Shown in pieces: positions 36,101-39,630 of a stretch of DNA of 64,000 bases. Origin of the DNA: Tribonema minus (Eukaryota; Sar; Xanthophyceae; Tribonematales; Tribonemataceae); the NCBI GenBank assembly GCA_017506865.1, contig JAFCMP010000067.1, positions 124,001-188,000 of the forward strand. Direction: 5' to 3'. Position 1 is the stretch's first letter. Every line of letters starts with the position of its first letter. Made by a program: the position numbers and the translations under genes. The notes under the pieces were generated by a model. The model was not told the origin of the DNA, ran no database searches, and worked only from the letters and a program-made list of their open reading frames with translations.

Positions 36101-37946
36101 CCACATTTGCCTCGTCTGCACGGGTCCGCACAGCGCTCCGTCGCGCTCTCAGGCGACTGCATAGATCACACACCGAAACGTCATCACTACCCTTCAATCA
36201 AACCCTCCTGCCCCCCCCCTCCCCCTTCCCCCGCCCCCCCCTCCCCCCCAGGCGCACATGTGCCGCGCCCCCCTCCCCATCAGCGACTACGCGAACGACA
36301 CCAAGAGCGTGCTGGACCAGGCGCCGCGCGTCCTCAACGCGCTCGTCGACACCGCCGCGCTGCTCGGCCTCCTCTCCCCCACGCTGCGCCTCATGCGCCT
36401 GAGCCAGTGCCTGCTAGCCGCCATCCTGCCCGGCGCCGACCCGCTGCTGCAGCTGCCGGGCGTCGCCGGCGCCGCCGCCGCGGCGCGCGTCCGCGCCGCT
36501 GCCGCGCGCGCCGGTGCCGCCGCTGCCGCCGCCGCCGCTGTCACGGCCGGCGGCGGCGGGCTGCGGCCGCTGCTGCGCTTGGCGGAGGTGGACGCGCGGC
36601 GCGCACTGGCGGCGGGCATGCGCGACGGCGCGGGCGCGACGGCGGCGGCGGCGGCAGCGGCGGCGCTGGCGCGGCTGCCGCTGCTGGAGATGCGCGCAGA
36701 GCTGACAGGTAGGTTTGTTGGGGGCGGCGCAGCAAACTGGTAGTTGTAAGAAAGTTACACTATGGCGAACTTCTGCCCCCTCGTTTAAGTTGCACGGAAC
36801 ACCACCCCAAACTACTGTCGCACTTGCCTGCAGTGTGGAGGTGCCAGTAGCATTAGAACGCACTGCAGGTGCCGCACACAGCAGTGCGCATGTGCCGCAG
36901 CGCGCAGGTTCCGGAGCCGGCTGTCAAGATGAAGAGGTCTGCATTTGTGGTGCCATGAGGCGCTTCAGACCGGGCCATTGCACTGGGTGCCCATGCAAGG
37001 CGGTAGGTAGCCTACAAGTGACGCAGAGAGGCAAAACTCACTTGATGTACAGGTGGGCCAAGGCGAACAGCACAGGCGACGCGTCCTTTTCCCAGTGGAT
37101 GCGCCAGGTACCCAATCCGAGGCAGCTCTTGCAGGGCAGCACACGCTTCTCGGACAGGGACACAGGCCAGCACGGCACTGCCTGCTCGCAGGCATCAAAC
37201 GGCATCTGCCGTGGCTGGTGTGAGGGAAGATCAGGCGCTGCGTTGCTTGCCGACATGGCATTTTTGGCAATGATCTTTCTGCCGTCGGGGTCTTGAGTCT
37301 GAGCGCTGCTGCCATCCCCTCCACCCCATGATCAGGAAACGGAGGCAGCAGCAACGGCGGCGCCGGCGATCGGCCGGTGCTGACGGAGGGCGAGGAGTAC
37401 GAGATGACGGTGAGGCTCGAGGTCGCGCCGGGCACGGGCCTCGGCGGCAGCAGCGGCGGCGCGCGGCAGCAGCTTCAGCAGCAGCAGCAGTCGCGCAAGG
37501 GCCGCGAGCTGGGCTGGTGGCTCGTGCTCGGCTCCGACGCCGACGGCGAGCTGCTGGCCATGAAGAAGGTCGGGCGCATCGCGCGTGGGCGCCCTGTAGA
37601 GACGCGCTTGAAGTTCCAACCGCCCGCTGCTGCCGGCGGCGGCGGCGATGCCGCCATGACGCTGTACGCCGTCGCCGACGCCGCCGCGGGCATCGACGCG
37701 CAGGTCGCGCTGCCGCTGCGCGTAGTCGCCGCCGCCAGCGCAGGCGCCGCTGCCGGTGCTGCCGCTGCGGACAGCGAGTGGCCCGCCATGGTGGCCAAGC
37801 CGCCTGCGGGCGGCGCGGCGGCGCAGCGCAGCGACGGCGGCGGCGGCAGCGGCAGCGGCAGCGCCGCTGCAGATGGCGACGGGGGCGCGAACGGCGCAGA
37901 CGGGGAAGGCACAAGTTCTGTCGCAGGGCAGGACTTCTGGGGGTGA
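2236..37946 (+). CDS. ASCC3: ASCC3/Slh1-type Ski2-like RNA helicase, complete 35-exon gene
   Basis: The product is ATP-dependent helicase subunit ASCC3 (yeast Slh1) of the ASC-1/RQT complex, which splits collided ribosomes in ribosome quality control; in animals it also works with ALKBH3 in alkylation repair. The 35 exons sum to 2,299 codons (human ASCC3 is about 2,200) and every junction agrees in phase. Order: N-terminal region, helicase cassette 1, Sec63 domain 1, cassette 2, Sec63 domain 2. Both cassettes keep Walker A Lys (about residues 529 and 1376), DEVH (about 634 and 1490) and the arginine-finger motif. An intact second cassette, and closer match to ASCC3 than to Brr2, argue against the spliceosomal paralogue. 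The start ATG has purine at -3 and G at +4. Three introns (1, 20, 33) use GC donors. The gene is not a pseudogene by sequence. Exon coordinates are in the five part entries. Confidence 0.95.
3498..4514 (+). other. ASCC3-like intron 2, no recognised content
   Basis: About 1 kb between exons 2 and 3. It contains GCT/CAG-rich simple sequence around 3630-4090. I see no exon-edge copy, telomere-like tract or long C run. Confidence 0.6.
5429..5457 (+). repeat. Copy of exon 4 end plus donor in intron 4
   Basis: 29 nt here are identical to 5224-5252, which holds the last 22 nt of exon 4 and the GTGGGTG donor start. Perfect identity across a splice junction, 205 nt downstream, indicates a recent local duplication. 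Confidence 0.92.
5950..6107 (+). repeat. Copy of intron 4 end plus exon 5 start
   Basis: Positions 6043-6103 match exon 5 from 6202 with four mismatches in about 61 nt and are preceded by a usable CCCGCAG acceptor. The intronic lead sequence is also duplicated (compare 5955-5988 with 6128-6161). In phase, the copy reads [15 protein letters not shown] before running into stops. Repeat period is about 160-170 nt. Confidence 0.9.
6668..14804 (+). CDS. ASCC3: ASCC3-like part 2: helicase cassette 1, exons 6-14
   Basis: Exons: 6668-6800, 7982-8053, 8891-8992, 9743-9853, 10364-10513, 11948-12205, 12734-12867, 13845-13959, 14679-14804 (about residues 496-896). Motifs in order: Q-region [13 protein letters not shown]; Walker [14 protein letters not shown] (exon 6); Ia VAPMKALAQE (exons 7/8); Ib [11 protein letters not shown] (8); [11 protein letters not shown] (9); DEVH split between exons 9 and 10; SATLPN (10); [11 protein letters not shown] (11); [11 protein letters not shown] (12); [13 protein letters not shown] (13); [12 protein letters not shown] (14). 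Nothing catalytic is missing, so this cassette should bind and hydrolyse ATP. Seven of its nine exons begin at a full codon and most of those begin with GT directly after the AG. Confidence 0.95.
6801..8890 (+). other. ASCC3-like introns 6 and 7 (around exon 7), little recognisable content
   Basis: Intron 6 (6801-7981) and intron 7 (8054-8890) hold no exon-edge copies that I can see. Short TTAGGG-like fragments occur near 6995-7012, 7278-7290 and 8358-8375, and an AT dinucleotide run at 8553-8574. Confidence 0.5.
9091..9112 (+). repeat. Degenerate copy of exon 8 end plus donor in intron 8
   Basis: CTCACCAGGGCAGAAGTTTG resembles the exon 8 end and donor at 8978-8998. The donor has decayed from GTATGT to GTTTGT. 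Confidence 0.65.
9576..9690 (+). repeat. Two degenerate copies of an exon 9 segment in intron 8
   Basis: At about 9588-9610 and 9655-9678, sequences like ACGCCCGAAATGTGGTTCG and GCCCAGAAGTGGGACG echo the [17 protein letters not shown] stretch of exon 9 (9770-9800). Both are followed by a GCATGAGT spacer, so they form a tandem pair of about 67 nt period. Confidence 0.6.
10469..10642 (+). repeat. 120-nt tandem duplication across the exon 10 donor
   Basis: 10589-10642 repeats 10469-10522 (last 45 nt of exon 10, the CAG|GTGCGC junction and flanking intron) at an offset of exactly 120 nt with one mismatch in 54. The spacer between is telomere-like. A much more diverged third copy lies at 11007-11050. 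Confidence 0.95.
10541..10800 (+). repeat. Telomere-like TTAGGG/CCCTAA tract in intron 10
   Basis: Degenerate runs of GGGTTAGG and CCTAACCC in both orientations surround the exon 10 end copy; a further short tract is at about 10977-11008. They are interstitial and imperfect, not a chromosome end. Confidence 0.85.
11521..11947 (+). repeat. Array of ~140-nt units copying intron 10 end and exon 11 start
   Basis: Three units start near 11521, 11661 and 11802, followed by the real acceptor at 11938-11947. Each carries a CAG acceptor and about 28 nt of exon 11 start (GTGCGCGTC then GGCGGCCTGTTG), then shared spacer with CTCTGTAGTGCTTCAATGAAAG-like and TATATCCTTTTGA-like text. All three copies share TTG where the exon has TTC, so they descend from one another rather than from the present exon. 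Confidence 0.93.
12525..12580 (+). repeat. Copy of exon 12 start plus acceptor in intron 11
   Basis: CTCCCGTGACCGCAG|GAGTTCGCC occurs here and at the true exon 12 acceptor (12719-12742). In the copy the GAGTTCGCCATGGAGG segment is itself doubled. Upstream intronic text (ACGGCACATGCAG) is shared as well; period about 190 nt. Confidence 0.88.
13247..13270 (+). other. Poly-C tract with acceptor-like AG inside intron 12
   Basis: More than 20 consecutive C followed directly by AG, the layout of true acceptors in this gene, although no exon follows here. It may be a decoy or relict acceptor. Confidence 0.6.
13432..13760 (+). repeat. Two copies of intron 12 end plus exon 13 start
   Basis: Copies of GCTCACGGAGCGCGCCTTTGA... 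lie at about 13492-13545 and 13689-13743, before the real exon 13 at 13845. Each is preceded by the same AACGCTCAACGACCTCTGTG-like spacer (13432, 13643, 13789). In the first copy a CTG run of about 11 units (13541-13577) has expanded inside the exon-derived segment. Confidence 0.9.
13969..14040 (+). repeat. Telomere-like tract starting 10 nt after the exon 13 donor
   Basis: About 70 nt of degenerate TTAGGG repeats begin almost at the 5' splice site of intron 13. Confidence 0.88.
14500..14590 (+). repeat. Degenerate copy of intron 13 end plus exon 14 start
   Basis: GGAGGCACTCTGACCAGCGA and CCGCTCGTCGCGCAGTGTAC echo the true acceptor region at 14622-14690 (AGGCACTCTGAGTGCTGAC; CCGCTCGTCCATCGCGCAG|GTGTAC). 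Only a few exon bases are kept. Confidence 0.65.
14930..15250 (+). repeat. Telomere-like tract and two copies of exon 14 end plus donor
   Basis: CCTAACCCTAACCC-like sequence at 14948-14978 is followed by a copy of GGCGAGGCCATCCTCATCACC (14990-15030), and a second copy including CAGTACGACACGTCCGGCGAG lies at 15165-15215. In both the GTATGG donor has become GCATGG or GCACGG. Intronic text after the donor is duplicated too (GCGGTCGTCGATTCACCT at 15226-15243). Confidence 0.9.
15545..15960 (+). repeat. About four copies of intron 14 end plus exon 15 start
   Basis: Copies of AG|AGCCTCGACCGCTACCTGGC with CGCGCGCGACGCC lie near 15550-15612, 15665-15735, 15772-15830 and 15868-15945, ahead of the true exon at 16049. 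Spacer text TAACTGCCTGTAACTGTCATG recurs between them. The copy at 15868 stays in frame through SFDRYLAL and ATPIESNFI before a stop. Partial fragments of GAGTCCAATTTCATCAA recur at 15946-16005. Confidence 0.92.
16049..22401 (+). CDS. ASCC3: ASCC3-like part 3: first winged-helix/Sec63 module, exons 15-22
   Basis: Exons: 16049-16235, 16640-16848, 17637-17746, 19051-19158, 19987-20150, 20361-20476, 21426-21599, 22274-22401 (about residues 897-1294). Winged-helix region: [20 protein letters not shown] and [11 protein letters not shown] (exon 15), [14 protein letters not shown] (16). Sec63 region: [14 protein letters not shown] (17), [12 protein letters not shown] (18), [18 protein letters not shown] (19), [13 protein letters not shown] helix-hairpin-helix (20), [11 protein letters not shown] (21), [21 protein letters not shown] (22). 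All blocks align to human ASCC3 without gaps in key positions. The intron after exon 20 uses a GC donor (GAGAAG|GCAAGG); the duplicated copy of that junction at about 20613 also has GC. Confidence 0.94.
16607..16637 (+). other. Poly-C polypyrimidine tract of intron 15
   Basis: A C-only run, interrupted by GCGTCA, ends in CCCCAG at the exon 16 acceptor. Similar tracts precede exons 5, 10, 23, 24, 25, 27 and 31. Confidence 0.8.
17020..17295 (+). repeat. Two diverged copies of exon 16 segment in intron 16
   Basis: CATGGACATTGGCCGCACCG (17040-17059) and CGCGGACCTTGGCCGAAACG (17263-17282) echo the exon 16 stretch encoding STDLGRAA (16775-16796). Confidence 0.65.
17747..19050 (+). repeat. Intron 17: copy of exon 17 end, telomere-like tract, C runs
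   Basis: At 17819-17855, GACGACCTCAGGGCCAGGTGCGTC copies the exon 17 end and donor in a tandem unit of about 95-100 nt that includes ATGCATGCGTGACAGCGCTCTG spacer. A TTAGGG-like stretch is at 18026-18062. Long C runs at 18557-18596 and 18778-18793 precede AGs that are not used by the gene model. Confidence 0.78.
19159..19986 (+). other. ASCC3-like intron 18
   Basis: No exon-edge copy recognised. Pyrimidine/C-rich runs lie at 19835-19875 and 19950-19975 before the exon 19 acceptor. Confidence 0.5.
20561..20626 (+). repeat. Copy of exon 20 end plus GC donor in intron 20
   Basis: About 63 nt repeat 20420-20483 at an offset of 142 nt with one mismatch (GTCAGC for GTCGGC), including the GAGAAG|GCAAGG junction. 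Confidence 0.93.
20983..21050 (+). repeat. Telomere-like CCCTAA tract in intron 20
   Basis: Degenerate CCCTAACC/CCCTAAT repeats on the plus strand. Confidence 0.8.
21765..21990 (+). repeat. Diverged copy of exon 21 end, donor and intron start
   Basis: GTGGATTTGGGGTGGAGATGC and GAGGTGCGTGTT (21782-21820) copy the exon 21 end [11 protein letters not shown] and donor. The following text (CGCTGAGAGCCTGCGCGAGAG; AGGGCGCTTGCGTGCACTGC) copies intron bases 21629-21725, and the last element recurs a third time near 21968. Confidence 0.85.
22430..23340 (+). repeat. Array of four or more copies of exon 22 end plus donor, with telomere-like spacers
   Basis: Copies of GGGCCATCAGCGACAG|GTGAGC lie at about 22495-22535, 22625-22660, 22798-22835 and 22985-23015, with a weaker one near 23068-23095 and remnants beyond. 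The first three include GAGCTGCCGCAGT upstream (exon: AAGCCGCCGCAGTAC). Between them lie TTAGGG-like repeats. All the clear copies keep a canonical GTGAGC donor, so intron 22 presents at least five near-identical 5' splice sites. Confidence 0.93.
23822..33618 (+). CDS. ASCC3: ASCC3-like part 4: helicase cassette 2, exons 23-31
   Basis: Exons: 23822-23993, 24476-24597, 25719-25980, 27463-27495, 28433-28623, 29559-29679, 31648-31902, 32353-32418, 33368-33618 (about residues 1295-1785). Motifs: [12 protein letters not shown] and THFNPIQ (exon 23); Walker [14 protein letters not shown] (24); [36 protein letters not shown] (25, with a poly-Gly insert); DEVH split between the 33-nt exon 26 and exon 27; [15 protein letters not shown] (27); [15 protein letters not shown] (28); [15 protein letters not shown] and [14 protein letters not shown] (29); [13 protein letters not shown] (30); [12 protein letters not shown] (31). 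All catalytic residues are present, unlike the degenerate second cassette of Brr2. Confidence 0.95.
24180..24290 (+). repeat. Copy of exon 23 end plus donor in intron 23
   Basis: GTCCGCGGCTGCACGCACTTC and CCAATACAGGCGGGC match exon 23 end and donor (23957-24000), and the CGCGCACCCGAGGTTGCC text following the donor is duplicated. The donor GT has become GC. Confidence 0.9.
24735..25135 (+). repeat. Two copies of exon 24 end plus donor, and a ~70-nt minisatellite
   Basis: A short copy (CGGCAGTCTAGGCAGTGAGTG, about 24757-24779) and a long copy (24981-25130) match exon 24 end and about 110 nt of following intron. Between them a unit containing GCGACGCTTGCAAGATCC, CTGTGCTGTTGACTGCAAG and TTGGTGGAGC repeats about 2.6 times (24783-24968). 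Confidence 0.88.
25679..25712 (+). other. Poly-C plus (CG)n tract before exon 25
   Basis: About 23 C followed by a CGCGCGCGCGCG run and ATCAG acceptor. Confidence 0.75.
26350..27025. repeat. Inverted duplication with coding-like arms in intron 25
   Basis: The left arm (26350-26610) and the reverse complement of the right arm (26835-27025) match closely from the poly-G/poly-C boundary through TTCCAGAAGATCGAAAAGCT to GTCACGCTTGCGGGA; the left arm has an extra block of about 55-60 nt. Both arms encode related peptides on opposite strands: left [20 protein letters not shown], right [21 protein letters not shown] do not recognise the peptide. The spacer is about 225 nt and non-repetitive. Confidence 0.88.
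27496..28432 (+). other. ASCC3-like intron 26
   Basis: No exon-edge copies recognised. A short tandem ACAATGTCCGTGGT pair is at 27690-27721. The intron ends in two C runs (28407-28432) before the exon 27 acceptor. Confidence 0.5.
28734..29020 (+). repeat. Two ~95-nt copies of exon 27 end plus donor, both in frame
   Basis: 28735-28826 differs from exon 27 (28532-28623) at six positions; 28919-29010 differs at about twelve. Both keep an open frame across about 30 codons (copy 1: [20 protein letters not shown]; copy 2: [19 protein letters not shown]) and end in GTGA donors. Most copy 1 differences are synonymous third-position changes. Confidence 0.94.
29868..29890 (+). repeat. Short copy of exon 28 end plus donor in intron 28
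   Basis: GCGTCTGACAAGGTGAGCCG resembles the exon 28 end and donor TTCGCCAGACAAGGTGAGTG (29667-29686). Confidence 0.55.
29896..30345. repeat. Near-perfect-centre inverted duplication in intron 28
   Basis: The left arm (about 29896-30095) and the reverse complement of the right arm (about 30115-30345) share ordered blocks: GCGGCGCCGGCGGCGCCGCC, GGCGTGCAGCGGAC, GCGGCTCCCC, CTGTCG/CCCATCCTC, GCACCCGCAC and a CAG run. The centre is near 30100-30115 with CAG units on one side and CTG units on the other. Both arms encode PPxxYxNGxxGVQRTRA on opposite strands. Family unknown. Confidence 0.85.
31105..31530. mobile_element. MITE-like cluster of TATAAGAGCGGT inverted repeats in intron 28
   Basis: The motif GATATAAGAGCGGT or close variants occurs forward at about 31107, 31121, 31139, 31179, 31465 and 31483, and in reverse complement (ACCGCTCTTATATC) at about 31210 and 31509. 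Two blocks (31105-31228 and 31465-31527) each look like a short element with direct terminal repeats at one end and an inverted copy at the other. A telomere-like stretch lies between them (31383-31455). No transposase is present; non-autonomous mobility is inferred from structure only. Confidence 0.55.
31386..31455 (+). repeat. Telomere-like tract between the two MITE-like blocks
   Basis: Mixed CCCTAAC and GGGTTAGGG/GGGCTAGGG units. Confidence 0.8.
33158..33235 (+). repeat. Copy of intron 30 end plus exon 31 start
   Basis: GGGCACCGAGTATCATG (33208-33224) copies the first bases of exon 31 (GGCACCGAGTACTTCG), after a C run and an acceptor decayed to TAG. Upstream, AATGCTCATCTTCACCTGTGA is shared with 33312-33332. 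Confidence 0.82.
33745..33962 (+). repeat. Two diverged copies of exon 31 end plus donor
   Basis: At 33752-33795 (GTCAACGCAGAGGTGCGGGC then AGCAGCAGGTGCATGC) and 33909-33960 (AAGCACATCGACGCCGAAAA then GCCATCAGCAGGTGCGC) the exon 31 end [15 protein letters not shown] and its AGCAG|GTGCGC donor are recognisable. Confidence 0.78.
34028..34405 (+). repeat. Three copies of exon 32 start (two with intact acceptor)
   Basis: Copies of AGGGAGGACGCGCTCGCCTACATGAC lie at about 34041-34085, 34173-34215 and 34353-34400 before the true exon at 34496. The second has lost the AG context (GCGCAAGGAGG). The third keeps MTWTYLFRR in frame and is preceded by GCACATGCTTTGCTCCCGCG, a copy of intron text at 34464-34483. 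Confidence 0.94.
34496..37946 (+). CDS. ASCC3: ASCC3-like part 5: second winged-helix/Sec63 module and C terminus, exons 32-35
   Basis: Exons: 34496-34661, 35093-35401, 36252-36708, 37336-37946 (about residues 1786-2299). Blocks: [20 protein letters not shown] (32), [15 protein letters not shown] and [15 protein letters not shown] (33), [15 protein letters not shown] (34), and the terminal immunoglobulin-like strand region [20 protein letters not shown] with [21 protein letters not shown] (35), which matches the end of ASCC3. Exon 34 has an Ala-rich expansion and exon 35 ends with a Gly/Ser/Ala-rich tail, both absent from animal proteins. Exon 33 ends CAG|GCGAGT, a GC donor, supported by the exact family match [13 protein letters not shown] across the junction. 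Confidence 0.92.
34995..35048 (+). repeat. Best-preserved telomere-like tract: about five perfect CCCTAA units
   Basis: A run of perfect CCCTAA repeats in intron 32, about 45 nt before the exon 33 acceptor. It is the least degenerate such tract in the window. Confidence 0.93.
35402..37335 (+). other. ASCC3-like introns 33 and 34 (around exon 34)
   Basis: No clear exon-edge copies in 35402-36251 or 36709-37335. The first ends in a C/CT tract of about 45 nt (36208-36250). Confidence 0.5.
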
Positions 37947-39503
37947 ACGCCCCCGGATGAGCACTGCTGTGCAGCGAGCACTTTATCTGGCTCAGCGACG
38001 TTTCGGCACCCGACGCGCGGCTCTACCGGCAAGGGGCAGGGGCGAGCGCTGGCACCGCGCTGCGCGCGCGAGTAGTGCTGCAGCGGAGATGCTGGGGGCC
38101 CCACGCTCGCAGATGCGGCAGCGGAGGCTCTCTGTTGGAGAGCCCCCAAGCGCCCGTTCGTCATTGTTGAGTGACGTGCCCACAGTGCTCAACAGGCGTA
38201 CGACATCAAAGTGGTGGGCGGCACCACCGTGCTGATGATGCTGCCTGCTATTGAGTCCTGGCACGCCGCGTAGCTCAGCTTCTTGAAGCGCAACTTCAAG
38301 AAGGCGCTGACGTGACTTCAAACACATGAAGGAGGAGAAGGCATTGGACGCGACGATGCTCCACAAGTGACACCGTAGCGGTGTCTGCAGGTTGTGGAGG
38401 CAGCAGCACAGCACTGGCGGACAGTGCGACTGTAACCACATGTCCATAGCAATATCGCCACACACACACACACGCACACACACAGGCACACATCATGGGC
38501 ACACAGTGTGCTCGTAAATGCAGCATGCACATCGGCGCGCATGCGCCCGTCGGCACAGCAAGACCTTGCGACATGAGATTTGTTGAGCCCTGCTGTGCAC
38601 TCGTCTGTCATTGACACAATGTCTGACAGATGCTTCATGCAATGCGCACCACTGACAACATGCCAGCCCAATCGTAGCATGTCACACCACACAAATCGCA
38701 ATGCAGAAGCGGAAGGTATTACACATGTGCAAAACATTGACTGCGTTGTATGCAGAGTGCAGCGCCCGCCTGACCTTGCACCTACTTGAGCTGAGGCTAT
38801 CACTGTGTGACTTCGGTTGCGTGACTGCGCACTGCGCTGAGACAAAAGCCGTAATGGCATGCACTCGCAGGAACTTTGGCAGCCGGATGCGCCTGGCGGC
38901 TGCAATGTAATGACCCTCATAAAACGGAATGCGCAAACCTCAACTGCCCACGCATACGCGGACTTTGCACTGTAAGGCACCACTGCACATGCAACAAAGC
39001 CCCTCGAAGGCGCAGTGCAATGCCTGCAGGGCAAGTGGATGTGGCTGTGTAGCGACACGCATCCTGCGCCTAAACGTGTTGACATGGCCTGTTCAATGTG
39101 CAGCTACGGAACTGCTAGACATGATGTAATCAACTTGATGCAGGTGGCATGTACCTGCACATGGACTCCTGCGGTCGCGTGATTGTCCCTGCCGCCCCAA
39201 GGCTGTAAAAATAATGAGGTTGTGGCGCAAGAGGCGCGACCCCCGCAGCACGCCTCGTGCAGCTGCGCACGGCACGCGTGTGGCCGCTGCCGCTGCCGTC
39301 TTTGGCTGCATTTGCGTGACCACTGAAGGTGGTGCACTGGCGGCGGCAGCAGCAGCGCCGCGGCAGCAGCAGCGGCAGCGGCAGCGGCAACAGCAAGCGC
39401 GCATCCGCAGCGGCGGTCGCCAAAGCGCCATCACGCCATCGCCGCATCAGCGCTGGAAAGCACGCCCGCGCGTGCACAGCCGCGCCGGCGGCGGCGGCGC
39501 GCG
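37947..39503. other. Convergent intergenic region
   Basis: Lies between the 3' ends of the helicase and nucleotidyltransferase genes. It holds a CA-rich microsatellite (38459-38492) and moderately AT-richer unique sequence. I see no gene. Confidence 0.5.
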
Positions 39504-39598
39504 CTATTGCGCTGTGCTGCCGTCGCAAGCACACGGCAGATACAGACTGCACGCAGGCCTGGTGCGAGAGTGCTGCGCCACGCCCTCGGCGGCGCGCA

Positions 39599-39630
<32 letters not shown>

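Noticed and set aside
2236..37946. Assignment to spliceosomal Brr2 (SNRNP200)
   Set aside because: The second cassette keeps full catalytic motifs and block-by-block sequence matches ASCC3 (for example [31 protein letters not shown], the C-terminal strand region) better than Brr2.
2236..37946. Helicase gene as a decayed pseudogene because of the many intronic exon fragments
   Set aside because: All 35 exons join in phase with no internal stop and all motifs are intact; the fragments are extra copies in introns.
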